A stretch of DNA of 64,000 bases from Marinobacter subterrani (GCF_001045555.1 NZ_LFBU01000002.1:310001-374000), one strand, 5' to 3'. Positions 42,289 to 51,726 are shown, counted from the stretch's first letter. Notes: generated by a model not told the origin, from the sequence alone. A program made the numbers and translations.

Positions 42289-44443
42289 ACTGCTGGCCTG
42301 TGAGGCGCAGGCTCATCCTTCCCGCATTGCGCTTCAGGGGCCCGATTCGGCCTTCAGTTATGGCCAGATGATGCAGGCCGCCGAAGCGCTGGCCGAGCAG
42401 TTGCGGCTGCTGGGCGTCAAACGCGCCGGCCTGTGTGGCGACAACTCCCTGGCCTGGATCCTGGCGGACCTTGCCTGCCTGATGACGGGAGTGGTTTGCG
42501 TTCCGGTGCCGGTTTTCTTTTCCAGCTCCCAGACCTCGCATCTGATCGAGCGGGCAAGTCTCGACTGCCTGCTGTCTGGGGAGCAGGGCACCGGCAGCGA
42601 GCATCTCGGCCATGGGGTCTGGCTCCGGCATCTGCCGGTGACCGGCGCCGGGGCCTGGATGCCGGAAGCCACCAGCAAGATTACTTTCACGTCCGGCAGT
42701 ACCGGTACGCCGAAGGGTGTGTGCTTGTCCTCGGCGCAGATGACAGCAACCACGCTGGCCCTGAAAGAGCGGCTCGACGGAGTGGCGCTGCAAAGGCACC
42801 TGTGCATCCTGCCACTGGCAACGTTGCTGGAAAACATTGCCGGGGTTTACCTGCCCCTGCTGATGGGCGCCACCGTGATTGTGGCGCCTTTGCAGAGCCT
42901 GGGGATGACCGGCAGCAGTGGTCTGGATCTGGGCAGCCTGGTGTCTGGCATCAACCAGCACCGGCCGCATTCACTGATTCTGGTACCCGAGCTGGCCATG
43001 GCGCTGGTGGCGGCCGCCGAACAGCGGCAACTGGACAGCCGGCCGTTCCGGTTCCTCGCCGTTGGCGGTGGCCGGGTCTCGCCGGAGTTGCTGGCCCGTG
43101 GCCGGGCTGCCGGGCTGCCTCTGTTCGAGGGCTATGGGCTGTCCGAATGCAGCTCTGTGGTCGCACTCAACGTGCCTGGCGCGCAGTGTGAAGGATCCGT
43201 TGGCAAGCCGCTTTCCCACGTCGAGCTGATGGTGGATACGGACCGCCATATCATTGTTCGCGGCAACACCCACCTGGGCTATCTCGGCGATGAGCCGGAA
43301 GCCGATGACTGGCTGGATACCGGGGATCTGGGCGCAATGACGCCAGACGGATTCCTGCTGGTGAATGGCCGTGCCAAGAATGTCCTGATTACCAGTTTTG
43401 GCCGCAACATCAGCCCAGAGTGGCTGGAGAGCGAGCTGATCCAGGCCCTGGGCGCCCAGCAGGCCGTGGTGTTCGGGGACGGTGAGCCAAACCCGAGCGC
43501 ACTGGTGGTTATCCGGGATGGTCGTTCACCGGAGCAGTTGCGTGGCGACCTGGCCGCGCTCAATGCCAGTCTGCCTGACTATGCCCGGCTCCAGGCGCTC
43601 TATATCCGTCGCGACCCCCTGACGCAGGCCGCCGGCCACCTGACCACAAACGGCAGGCCGGTGCGCCACAGAATCCAGTCCGACCTGCCCACCCTGCTGG
43701 CAGCGGCTTTTCCACTATTTTCATCAACCTTATCCGTGAACCAGTCAGGAGACTCTCACATGGCATTTTTCGACAGATTGCAGCAGGAAACCGCCGAAGC
43801 CCGGGCCCACGTAACCGGTGCGCCGGTTGTCAGCGCGATTGCCGAGGGGCGTTTCAGCCTTGAGGCCTATACCTGGTTTCTTACCCAGGCCTACCACCAC
43901 GTCAAGCATACCGTACCACTGATGATGGCCTGTGGTGGCCGGTTGCCAGAGCGTATGGAGTTCGTACGCAAGGCGCTGGTTGAGTACATCGAAGAGGAGT
44001 ATGGCCACCACGAGTGGATTCTCAACGATCTGGAGGCCTGCGGGGCCGACAAGGAACAGATTCGCAACGGCAAGCCGGACCTGTCGATCGAGCTTATGGT
44101 CTCCTACCTGTATGACCAGATTAACCGGTGCAATCCGGCGGCCTTCTTCGGGATGGTCCAGGTTCTGGAAGGCACCTCCATTGAGCTGGCGACACCGCTG
44201 GGCGAGCAGATCCAGAAGCTGCTGGGTCTCCCCAACCAGGCGTTCAGCTACCTGTATTCCCATGGCGCCCTGGACCAGGAACATTTCGAGTTCTTCCGCA
44301 ACCTGATGAACGACATCACCGATCCGGACGACCAGCAGGCCATCATTGATGCCGCCCGCGTGGTCTATCGACTCTACGGCGACATGTTGCACAGCATACC
44401 GCTGCCGGCGGACCGCAAGGAGCAGGCACATGCGGCTGCATGA
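42272..44443 (+). CDS. AMP-dependent acyl ligase fused to heme-oxygenase-like diiron oxidase
   Basis: A 723-residue in-frame fusion. Residues 1-495 form an ANL-superfamily ligase (FTSGSTGTPKG near 140, FEGYGLSECSS near 290, DDWLDTGDLGAMTPDGFLLV, NGRAKNVLITSFGRNISPEW). From about 497 an HDO-type oxidase follows, with EYIEEEYGHHEWILNDLEA, QVLEGTSIELATPLGEQ and YLYSHGALDQEHFEFFR, containing the Glu/His/Asp ligands of diiron enzymes such as UndA. The start at 42272 has GGAGG. The join has no stop codon but retains a ribosome site (TCAGGAG) and ATG at 43760, so a separate oxidase could also be made. Expected pathway: activation and oxidative modification of a fatty acid. Confidence 0.82.
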   Translation: MAALPELLACEAQAHPSRIALQGPDSAFSYGQMMQAAEALAEQLRLLGVKRAGLCGDNSLAWILADLACLMTGVVCVPVPVFFSSSQTSHLIERASLDCLLSGEQGTGSEHLGHGVWLRHLPVTGAGAWMPEATSKITFTSGSTGTPKGVCLSSAQMTATTLALKERLDGVALQRHLCILPLATLLENIAGVYLPLLMGATVIVAPLQSLGMTGSSGLDLGSLVSGINQHRPHSLILVPELAMALVAAAEQRQLDSRPFRFLAVGGGRVSPELLARGRAAGLPLFEGYGLSECSSVVALNVPGAQCEGSVGKPLSHVELMVDTDRHIIVRGNTHLGYLGDEPEADDWLDTGDLGAMTPDGFLLVNGRAKNVLITSFGRNISPEWLESELIQALGAQQAVVFGDGEPNPSALVVIRDGRSPEQLRGDLAALNASLPDYARLQALYIRRDPLTQAAGHLTTNGRPVRHRIQSDLPTLLAAAFPLFSSTLSVNQSGDSHMAFFDRLQQETAEARAHVTGAPVVSAIAEGRFSLEAYTWFLTQAYHHVKHTVPLMMACGGRLPERMEFVRKALVEYIEEEYGHHEWILNDLEACGADKEQIRNGKPDLSIELMVSYLYDQINRCNPAAFFGMVQVLEGTSIELATPLGEQIQKLLGLPNQAFSYLYSHGALDQEHFEFFRNLMNDITDPDDQQAIIDAARVVYRLYGDMLHSIPLPADRKEQAHAAA

Positions 44444-45212
44444 TCGGGTGTTCCTGCTGCTGGGGGGCACCGGCGGTATCGGGAAGTCGTTGGTGGAGCC
44501 GCTGGTGCTCGCCGGCGCCAAGGTGATTGTCGCCTCACGGCATCCGGAAAAACTGGCCCATCGGCAAGGTGTCGCGTTGGTACCGCTGGATCTGGCAGCC
44601 GCCGATCTTGACCAGCAGTTGTTGCGCCTGAGCGAAGCCTATCCGGATATCGACGGTGTGATCCACTGCGCCGGCCAGAACCGTTTCGCCGGGCTTGCGG
44701 CCATGTCGGTCAGCGAACTGGATGCCCAGATTGCGGTCAACCTGCGCTCCGCCATGCTGGTGGCTCGGCATTTTGCGCCCCGGTTTGAGCGGGCCGGTTA
44801 CGGCGCCCTGGTCTTTGTCGGCTCCACTTTTGGCAGCATTGGTTTTCCCGGCTATACCGCGTACTGCGCCACCAAGTTCGGTCTTCGGGGGTTCACTGAG
44901 GCCTTGCGCCGGGAGCTGGCGGACACGCCGGTTCAGGTCGTCTATGTGGCGCCCCGAGCGACGGCCACCGATATGAACCCGGAAGCGGTGAACGAACTGA
45001 ATCGGGCCCTGGGTAACAGCGTTGATACGCCCGACTCGGTCGCCTCGCAGATTCTTGCGGCCATGAAGAATGATGACCGTCGCCGGTTCCTCGGCTGGCC
45101 GGAGAAACTGTTCGTGGTGATCAATGGCGTGCTCCCGCGCATCGTTGACAAGGCCATGCTCAAACAACTGCCGGTGATCCGGCGATTTCTCAAACCGGGA
45201 GTCACGTCATGA
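44430..45212 (+). CDS. Short-chain dehydrogenase/reductase
   Basis: A 260-residue SDR with the NAD(P) motif LLLGGTGGIGKSLVEPLVLA near residue 10, DGVIHCAGQN, catalytic Ser in VFVGSTFGSIG and YxxxK in GYTAYCATKFGLRGF. The start MRLHDRVFLL has AAGGAG upstream and overlaps the oxidase gene by 14 bp. It should reduce or oxidise a carbonyl intermediate of the same pathway as the ligase/oxidase. The TPR gene start overlaps its stop (ATGA). Confidence 0.88.
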   Translation: MRLHDRVFLLLGGTGGIGKSLVEPLVLAGAKVIVASRHPEKLAHRQGVALVPLDLAAADLDQQLLRLSEAYPDIDGVIHCAGQNRFAGLAAMSVSELDAQIAVNLRSAMLVARHFAPRFERAGYGALVFVGSTFGSIGFPGYTAYCATKFGLRGFTEALRRELADTPVQVVYVAPRATATDMNPEAVNELNRALGNSVDTPDSVASQILAAMKNDDRRRFLGWPEKLFVVINGVLPRIVDKAMLKQLPVIRRFLKPGVTS

Positions 45213-45829
45213 AATGGATGGTTCTGATCATGGCCTGGGTGGCTGCTACGCCACTCTGGGCCGGCGACCTTGAAACCGACCTGGCGTCTATTCAGCAGCG
45301 CTGGGCGGAAATCCAGTATCAGTTGCCGGATGATAAAAAGGAAAAAGCCTTTGAAACGCTGGCCGGCGACGCCGAGAAATTTGTGGCGGATTATCCCGGC
45401 CGGGCGGAGCCGCTGATCTGGCAGGGTATTGTGCTGAGCACCTATGCCGGCGCCAAGGGTGGCCTGGGCGCACTGGGGCTGGTAAAGGATGCCCGCAAAT
45501 CACTGGAAGCGGCCCTGGCGATCGATGAGAATGCGCTGGACGGCTCCGTCTATACCTCGCTTGGAAGCCTCTACTACCAGGTGCCCGGCTGGCCGTTGGG
45601 CTTCGGTGACGATGACAAGGCCCGGAAGTACCTGCAAAAGGCACTGGCCATCAATCCCGACGGCATAGACGCCAATTACTTCTTTGGTGATTTCCTGCTG
45701 GACCAGGGCGAACCGGAGCGGGCCAGAACCTATCTCCAGAACGCTCTTCAGGCCCCTGACCGGCCTGGCCGGAGTGTCGCGGATGCCGGCCGCCGGAAGG
45801 AAGCCAAAGCGCTCCTGGAAACACTGTGA
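45209..45829 (+). CDS. Exported TPR-repeat protein
   Basis: A 206-residue protein with a signal peptide (about 1-18, ending PLWAG) and helical repeats of TPR type, e.g. ARKSLEAALAIDENALDGSV and ARKYLQKALAINPDGIDANY. It should act in the periplasm as a protein-interaction scaffold. It ends the operon and is followed by a strong hairpin. Its presence suggests that the product of the ligase-oxidase-SDR pathway is handled at or beyond the inner membrane. Confidence 0.8.
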   Translation: MKWMVLIMAWVAATPLWAGDLETDLASIQQRWAEIQYQLPDDKKEKAFETLAGDAEKFVADYPGRAEPLIWQGIVLSTYAGAKGGLGALGLVKDARKSLEAALAIDENALDGSVYTSLGSLYYQVPGWPLGFGDDDKARKYLQKALAINPDGIDANYFFGDFLLDQGEPERARTYLQNALQAPDRPGRSVADAGRRKEAKALLETL

Positions 45830-45831
45830 CG

Positions 45832-45867
45832 GGCAGTCCCGGCGGGGTCTGTCTCGCCGGGACTGCC
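45832..45867. terminator. Perfect 13-bp hairpin after the acyl operon
   Basis: GGCAGTCCCGGCG and CGCCGGGACTGCC pair perfectly around a 10-nt loop, 2 bp after the TPR gene. No T run is present, so it may be a terminator or mRNA-stabilising stem. Confidence 0.65.
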
Positions 45868-45928
45868 ACATTGATGCATCAGGGACATCACGCATATAAG
45901 AAAAGATCACTTCACCTCATATTCCATA

Positions 45929-45948
45929 TTAATCTATCCTTAGATTAA
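45929..45948. promoter_or_regulatory. Palindromic operator upstream of the persulfide dioxygenase/SulP pair
   Basis: A perfect inverted repeat TTAATCTA-TCCT-TAGATTAA ends 33 bp before the start codon, in an AT-rich stretch. ArsR-type repressors such as BigR use such sites in front of sulfur-oxidising genes; no regulator gene is adjacent, so the binder is unknown. Confidence 0.65.
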
Positions 45949-45981
45949 AATTCACAGTGGAACCATTTCGAGGTGACAGCC

Positions 45982-46848
45982 ATGCGCAACCCGATCGTTC
46001 AACATTTCTTTGATGAGCCCACCAACACCTTCAGTTACGTGGTTCGGGACCCGGGCAGCCAGGCCTGTGCCATTCTCGACTCGGTGCTGGATTTCGACTA
46101 CGCCGCTGGCCGAACCGATGTGCGCTCTGCCGACGAAATCATCGAGTACGTTCGCAGCAATGACCTGACGGTTGAGTGGATTCTTGAAACTCACGTTCAC
46201 GCCGATCACCTGTCGGCGGCACCCTACCTCCACGACAAGCTGGGAGGCAAAACCGGGATCGGCGCACATATCCGTGATGTGCAGGAGATTTTCGGCAAGG
46301 CGTTCAACGCCGGCAGCGAGTTTCAGCGCGACGGCAGCCAGTTCGATCGGCTGTTCCGCGAAGGGGATAGCTTCCCGATCGGTAGCCTTGAAGGTCGGGT
46401 GCTCCATACCCCGGGCCATACCCCCGCCTGCCTGACCTACGTCATCGGCGATGCCGCCTTTGTCGGTGATACGCTGTTTATGCCGGACTATGGCACGGCA
46501 CGCTGCGACTTCCCCGGGGGCGATGCCCGTACCCTGTACCGGTCGATCCAGAAGGTGCTGTCACTGCCGACAGAAACCCGGATTTTCCTGTGCCACGATT
46601 ACAAGGCACCGGGCCGGGAGGTATACCAGCACATGACATCGGTGGCCGAGCAGCGCCGCGCCAACGTGCATGTCCATGAAGGGGTGTCCGAGGAAGAGTT
46701 TGTGAAAATGCGAACCGAACGCGACGCCACGCTGGACATGCCCCGGCTGATTCTGCCGTCGGTACAGGTCAATATGCGTGCCGGGCACCTGCCACCTGCC
46801 GAAGACAACGGGCAGGTGTATCTGAAAGTTCCGGTTAACCTGTTCTGA
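45982..46848 (+). CDS. MBL-fold persulfide dioxygenase-like protein
   Basis: A 288-residue metallo-beta-lactamase-fold iron enzyme of the ETHE1/Blh group, which oxidises glutathione persulfide to sulfite. The metal motif THVHADHLSAAPYL, the HTPGHTPACLTYV loop, the GDTLFMPDYGTARCDFPGGD segment and the IFLCHDYKAPGRE His are intact. The ATG at 45982 has CGAGGTG 5-11 nt upstream; an in-frame GTG three codons earlier is less likely. A SulP transporter starts 8 bp downstream, which fits sulfite or sulfate export. Confidence 0.85.
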   Translation: MRNPIVQHFFDEPTNTFSYVVRDPGSQACAILDSVLDFDYAAGRTDVRSADEIIEYVRSNDLTVEWILETHVHADHLSAAPYLHDKLGGKTGIGAHIRDVQEIFGKAFNAGSEFQRDGSQFDRLFREGDSFPIGSLEGRVLHTPGHTPACLTYVIGDAAFVGDTLFMPDYGTARCDFPGGDARTLYRSIQKVLSLPTETRIFLCHDYKAPGREVYQHMTSVAEQRRANVHVHEGVSEEEFVKMRTERDATLDMPRLILPSVQVNMRAGHLPPAEDNGQVYLKVPVNLF

Positions 46849-46856
46849 GGCTGCCG

Positions 46857-48578
46857 ATGAACCTCAAACGCTATCTGCCCATCCTTGAGTGGGCACCTCG
46901 GTACGGCCGTGGCCAGGCCACCAGTGATCTGGTGGCTGCGGTCATTGTAACCGTGATGCTGATTCCCCAGTCCCTGGCCTACGCCCTGCTGGCCGGCCTG
47001 CCGGCCCAGGTTGGCCTGTACGCCAGTATTCTGCCCCTGGCGCTCTATGCGGTGTTCGGCACCAGCCGGACCCTGTCGGTGGGGCCGGTGGCGGTGGCAT
47101 CCCTGATGACAGCAGCGGCGCTTGCCCCCCTGGCTGAAGCCGGTACGCCGGAATACGTGGCCGGTGCGGTTCTGCTGGCGGTCATGTCCGGCCTCATGCT
47201 GGCGCTGATGGGCATTTTACGGCTCGGGTTTCTGGCGAACTTTCTCAGCCACCCGGTGATTTCCGGGTTTATCACCGCCTCCGGCATTGTCATTGCCGCA
47301 AGCCAGCTCAAGCATATTTTCGGGGTTCAGGCCTCGGGCCATAACCTGCTTGAAATCGCCCGGTCGCTGTTGCTGTCGATTGGCCAGACCAATCCGGCCA
47401 CCCTGGCGGTTGGCGCAGGGTCGCTGCTGTTCCTGATGCTGGCCCGAAAACGGTTGAAGCCGCTGCTGGTTACCCTGGGGCTGGCGCCGAGAATGGCGGA
47501 TATCCTGACCAAAACCGCGCCCATTCTTGCGGTGTTGCTGACCACCCTGGTGGCCTGGCAGTTCCAGCTGGATGAGCGCGGTGTGCGCCTGGTGGGGGAG
47601 GTGCCGCGAGGGTTGCCGGCGCTTGCCCTGCCCAGCCTGGACATGGGGCTGTGGCAGCAGCTTGCGGTCAGCGCCTTGTTGATCAGCGTGGTGGGCTTTG
47701 TCGAATCGGTGTCTGTGGGGCAGACCCTGGCCGCCAAGCGCCGCCAGCGAATCGATCCGGACCAGGAGCTCGTTGGCCTGGGGGCCGCCAACCTGGGCGC
47801 CGGTTTTTCCGGCGGCATGCCGGTTACCGGCGGCTTCTCCCGCTCGGTGGTCAACTTCGATGCCGGTGCTGAGACGCCGGCGGCGGGCGCCTATGCGGCG
47901 GGGGGCATTGCCCTGGCGACCCTGTTCCTCACGCCGGCCATTGCCTACCTGCCCAAGGCGACCCTGGCAGCAACCATCATTGTGGCGGTGGCCACCCTGA
48001 TCGACCTGCCGGCCCTGGGCCGCACCTGGCGCTACTCCCGTACTGATTTCGGCGCCATGCTCGCCACCATCATTCTGACCCTGGTGCACAGTGTCGAGGC
48101 GGGCATTATCGCCGGGGTGGCGCTCTCCATCGGGCTGTTCCTGTACCGTACCAGCCGCCCCCATTACGCCGTGGTCGGCCGGGTGCCCGGCACCGAGCAT
48201 TTCCGCAATGTGCTGCGCCACAAGGTGGAGGTTTGCCCGACAGTAACCTTCCTGAGAGTGGACGAAAGCCTTTACTTCGCCAACGCCCGTTTCCTGGAGG
48301 AAACAGTGATGGACCTGATGATCCGGGAACCGGAGCTGAAAGACCTGGTGCTGGTGTGCCCGGCGGTGAATCTGGTGGATGCCTCCGCCCTGGAGAGTCT
48401 GGAGACGATCAACGAGCGTATGAAAGACGCGGGTATCCGGCTGCACCTGTCCGAGGTGAAAGGCCCGGTGATGGATAGGCTCAAGGGCACGCAGCTGCTT
48501 GCTCATCTCGGTGGCGAGGTCTTTCTGAGCACTTTTGAGGCCTGGCAGCGCCTCACCGGCCGTGGCCGGCTCGAATAA
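46857..48578 (+). CDS. SulP-family anion transporter with STAS domain
   Basis: A 573-residue inner-membrane transporter. SulP domain features include AAVIVTVMLIPQSLAYALLA, LPLALYAVFGTSRTLSVGPV and GGMPVTGGFSRSVVNFDAGA, in a fold of 14 helices. A STAS domain follows (about 445-555, with VLVCPAVNLVDASALESLET). Coupling to the persulfide dioxygenase upstream suggests sulfite/sulfate export after sulfide oxidation rather than nutritional uptake. Bicarbonate is also transported by some members. Confidence 0.9.
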   Translation: MNLKRYLPILEWAPRYGRGQATSDLVAAVIVTVMLIPQSLAYALLAGLPAQVGLYASILPLALYAVFGTSRTLSVGPVAVASLMTAAALAPLAEAGTPEYVAGAVLLAVMSGLMLALMGILRLGFLANFLSHPVISGFITASGIVIAASQLKHIFGVQASGHNLLEIARSLLLSIGQTNPATLAVGAGSLLFLMLARKRLKPLLVTLGLAPRMADILTKTAPILAVLLTTLVAWQFQLDERGVRLVGEVPRGLPALALPSLDMGLWQQLAVSALLISVVGFVESVSVGQTLAAKRRQRIDPDQELVGLGAANLGAGFSGGMPVTGGFSRSVVNFDAGAETPAAGAYAAGGIALATLFLTPAIAYLPKATLAATIIVAVATLIDLPALGRTWRYSRTDFGAMLATIILTLVHSVEAGIIAGVALSIGLFLYRTSRPHYAVVGRVPGTEHFRNVLRHKVEVCPTVTFLRVDESLYFANARFLEETVMDLMIREPELKDLVLVCPAVNLVDASALESLETINERMKDAGIRLHLSEVKGPVMDRLKGTQLLAHLGGEVFLSTFEAWQRLTGRGRLE

Positions 48579-48671
48579 CAGGCCGTGTGACAGGCCAGGG
48601 TTTGCTTGCGCCGGGGGTGGGGCTGAGCTTTATGATGTCAGTTCCGATCCGGTTTCCGCGGTTTTTTCATT

Positions 48672-49331
48672 ATGGGTATGACTGAGAACCTGCTGTCGAC
48701 CAGCCAGTGGCTTACCACCCTGCTGTTGTTCCTGGTGATTCTGGCCCGGGCACTGCGTTCCATCGACTGGCAGGCGTTGCGCAAGGATAACGCGCTCCAG
48801 CATTCGTTTTTCGGTGCGGCGGTGGTACTGGGCTTTGTCTGGCAGTTGCGGGCCGGGATCTCTCCCGGCCTGGCGATCCATGTGTTCGGTATCACCGTCA
48901 TCACGTTGATGCTGGGGTGGGCGCTCGCAGTCCTGGCGGGCCTGCTGGCCCTGGTAATCACCGTGATTACTGGCCGTGAGCCATTGCTGATGTTTGCGGC
49001 CAATGGCCTGGTAACGGTGATGGTGCCAGCGCTCGTCAGCCACTGGGTCATGCTGTGGGAGCGCCGGAAGAACTTCCGGAACTTTTTCGCCTACATCTTT
49101 TTCTGCGGCTTCTTCGGCGCTGGCATTTCGGTGGCTGTCGCCGGTGTCGTCATGTGCCTGATGCTCTGGAGCAGTGGTGTTTACACCTTTGATGAACTGG
49201 TGCACGAGTACCTGCGTTATCTGCCCCTGTTCATGATCCCGGAAGGGTTTGTGAACGGCACCTTCGTGACCGGTCTGATGGTTTTTCACCCGGACCGGCT
49301 GACCACCCTCGATCAGCGGCGTTACCGATAG
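48672..49331 (+). CDS. CbiM-like predicted membrane protein (COG3235-type)
   Basis: A 219-residue protein with about six helices, including HVFGITVITLMLGWALAVLA, and the C-terminal LFMIPEGFVNGTFVTGLMVF that resembles the energy-coupling-factor permease CbiM group. Function unknown; cobalt or other metal uptake is possible by analogy. It stands alone, 93 bp after the SulP gene. The start at 48672 lacks a clear ribosome site; an ATG two codons later is an alternative. Confidence 0.72.
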   Translation: MGMTENLLSTSQWLTTLLLFLVILARALRSIDWQALRKDNALQHSFFGAAVVLGFVWQLRAGISPGLAIHVFGITVITLMLGWALAVLAGLLALVITVITGREPLLMFAANGLVTVMVPALVSHWVMLWERRKNFRNFFAYIFFCGFFGAGISVAVAGVVMCLMLWSSGVYTFDELVHEYLRYLPLFMIPEGFVNGTFVTGLMVFHPDRLTTLDQRRYR

Positions 49332-49342
49332 CGCTGTTTCGC

Positions 49343-51475
49343 TCAGATCCCTTCGCCGGACGCCAAAACCGGGCTGAGCACATCCCCGTGTTTACCGGAC
49401 TCCAGTCGTTCCTGCCACTGACGCGCCCAGTCCAGAACCTCACTGGCGGGCATCGGGCGGGCGATGCCGTAGCCCTGGGCAAAGTTGCACCCCATTCGCC
49501 GCAGCGCCCGGGCATGTTCCATGGTTTCGACCCCCTCCGCCAGAACCGGGTGAGCAAAGCGCTGGGCCAGGAAGATCACGCTCTCCACAATGGCGTGGTC
49601 GCTGGCGTCGTCAAGCATGTTGCGCACAAAACTCTGGTCGATCTTGATGAGATCCACCGGCAGCGTACGCAGATAGGTGAGCGATGAGAATCCGGTGCCG
49701 AAGTCATCCAGGGCCACCTGCAGGCCCAGGGTCCGGCATCGGGCCAGCACGTTGCTGGCATGCTTGGTATCTTCAAGAGCGGTCGATTCCAGCACTTCCA
49801 GGGTGATCCGCCCCGGGTTGACCTCCGGGTGGCTGTGCAGGTAGCTCTCGAGGTAATCCGCAAAACTCCGGTCCATCAGGTGCGGCGCACTGATATTGAT
49901 GCTGACCGAGAGATCAGCGCCCGCGCTCTTCCACAGGTTCATCTGGTGAATCGCTTCCTTGAGCACCCACTGGCCCAGGGGCACCTCCAGGTGGCTGTTT
50001 TCGACGATGGGCAGGAAATCCCCCGGTGCTACCAGGCCCTTCTCAGGGTGATTCCAACGGATCAGGGCCTCAAACCCCAGTAACTGGCCATCGGTGATGC
50101 GGATCTGGGGCTGGAAATACAGCTCGAACTCCTCGTGTTCCAGGGCCCTGGTGATTTCCACCAGCTGATCGCGGCGATGCCGGCGATGCTCATCAAGACC
50201 GGGGTCGAAGAAGTGGTATTGGTTGCGGCCCTTCTCTTTCGCCGAATACATGGCCTGGTGGGCATGGCGGATCAGGCCTTCCGCCTCCGCGTTGTCTTCC
50301 GGATAGCGGGTGATGCCCAGACTTGCAGTGAGTGTGATGGTCTGGTCGCCCACGGCCACCGGAGCGCCGACGGTGGCCAGAATGCGCTGGTAAACCGCTT
50401 CGTGGTTGTCATCGCCCTGCAACAGGAGGACAAACTCGTCGCCGCCAATCCGGGCCACGGTATCGCCGCTGCGCAACGCCCGGGTCAGCCGCTCGGACAG
50501 GGTGCGCAGGGTCTGATCCCCGGCGGAGCGACCCAGCCGGTCGTTGATGGCCTTGAAACCGTCCAGGTCGAGATAGCATACGGAGACGCTGCGATGTTGC
50601 CGGTCGGCGTGGCGGCGGGCCGTGCGCAGCCGTTCTTCCAGCAGTTGCCGGTTTGGCAGCCCGGTCAGGTCATCGTAGTTGGCGGCCCGATCCAGCTCTC
50701 TGGCATGATTCTTCAGGGCCGTAATATCCGAAAATGCGGCCACATGGTAATACTGGCCTGGCTCCTCCAGGTGAACCCGGCTGATGGAAAGCAGTTCCAC
50801 GTATTCTTCACCGCTCTTGCGGCGGTTCCAGATTTCGCCGCGCCAGTGGTCGGTCTTTTCGATCGACCGCCACATCGACTGGTAGTAATCGCCGGAATGC
50901 CGACCGGAGCTGAGAATGGCGGGATTCAGCCCCAGGACCTCTTTCCGGCTGTAGCCGGTGATCCGGGAGAACGCCGGATTGACATCGAGAATCCGGTTGG
51001 ACTGATCAGAGATCAGGATGGCCTCGTGGCTGCGGTCAAACACGCTGGCGGCGATGCGCAGGCCCCGCTCACTGTGCTTGCGGTCGGAAATGTTGTTCTG
51101 GATGGCAATGAAACCGGGCGCAACGCCCTGTGCGGTGCCAATAGGAACGCAATAGGTATGGACCCAGTAGGGCATTCCTGAACGGGTGTAGTGAAGGATG
51201 TCCTCTTCGATAACCTCGGCCCGGTGCAGCTTCTGATTAATGCGCGTGATGGTACCCGGGTCGGTCTCGGGGCCGTACAGCACATCTCTCGGGAGTCGCC
51301 CCCGGATTTCTTCAAGCCGGTAGCCCGTCTGTTCTTCGAAACTGGGGTTCACCCATTCGATGCGCCCGGCGTCATCCAGCATCACGAGGAAATTGGGTGT
51401 TGCCGCCGCAATCAGGGCAAGGCGATTGGGGTCGATATCTGCGGGTGGCTGAAGCGTTTTCGGGGATCTGGGCAT
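49343..51475 (-). CDS. PAS-PAS-GGDEF-EAL cyclic-di-GMP enzyme
   Basis: A bifunctional or sensor c-di-GMP protein of 710 residues. Two PAS domains (about 20-125 and 140-255, with ATPNFLVMLDDAGRIEWVNP and DVNPAFSRITGYSRKEVLGL) precede a GGDEF domain with intact ARIGGDEFVLLLQ, an upstream RSGD inhibitory-site motif, and an EAL domain with intact FEALIRWNHPEKG plus DDFGTGFSSLTYL. Both activities could be functional. The ATG at 51475 is preferred; a GTG at 51541 gives 22 more residues without a ribosome site. No membrane helix is seen. Confidence 0.9.
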   Translation of the reverse strand: MPRSPKTLQPPADIDPNRLALIAAATPNFLVMLDDAGRIEWVNPSFEEQTGYRLEEIRGRLPRDVLYGPETDPGTITRINQKLHRAEVIEEDILHYTRSGMPYWVHTYCVPIGTAQGVAPGFIAIQNNISDRKHSERGLRIAASVFDRSHEAILISDQSNRILDVNPAFSRITGYSRKEVLGLNPAILSSGRHSGDYYQSMWRSIEKTDHWRGEIWNRRKSGEEYVELLSISRVHLEEPGQYYHVAAFSDITALKNHARELDRAANYDDLTGLPNRQLLEERLRTARRHADRQHRSVSVCYLDLDGFKAINDRLGRSAGDQTLRTLSERLTRALRSGDTVARIGGDEFVLLLQGDDNHEAVYQRILATVGAPVAVGDQTITLTASLGITRYPEDNAEAEGLIRHAHQAMYSAKEKGRNQYHFFDPGLDEHRRHRRDQLVEITRALEHEEFELYFQPQIRITDGQLLGFEALIRWNHPEKGLVAPGDFLPIVENSHLEVPLGQWVLKEAIHQMNLWKSAGADLSVSINISAPHLMDRSFADYLESYLHSHPEVNPGRITLEVLESTALEDTKHASNVLARCRTLGLQVALDDFGTGFSSLTYLRTLPVDLIKIDQSFVRNMLDDASDHAIVESVIFLAQRFAHPVLAEGVETMEHARALRRMGCNFAQGYGIARPMPASEVLDWARQWQERLESGKHGDVLSPVLASGEGI

Positions 51476-51726
51476 GAGAGTCGGTGTCTGCTTTCCGGCC
51501 GGTAAATGTATGAACTCTCCTCCCTGTGAGACCTTTGGCACGTATAGTGGCTGAGCTGGTATTGAGCCTCCGAAATTCGGGTAACGGGATGGGGCCCGTC
51601 AGCTTTTGTCCGGATCATGTCGCGGATTTCGAAGGTAGGGAATGCTACCGGAATGGCGCAGTAAAACCATGGCCAAATGGTTGAAGCGTCTTGATGGATG
51701 TCAGTTTTTTTTCAGATAGTCGGTGT

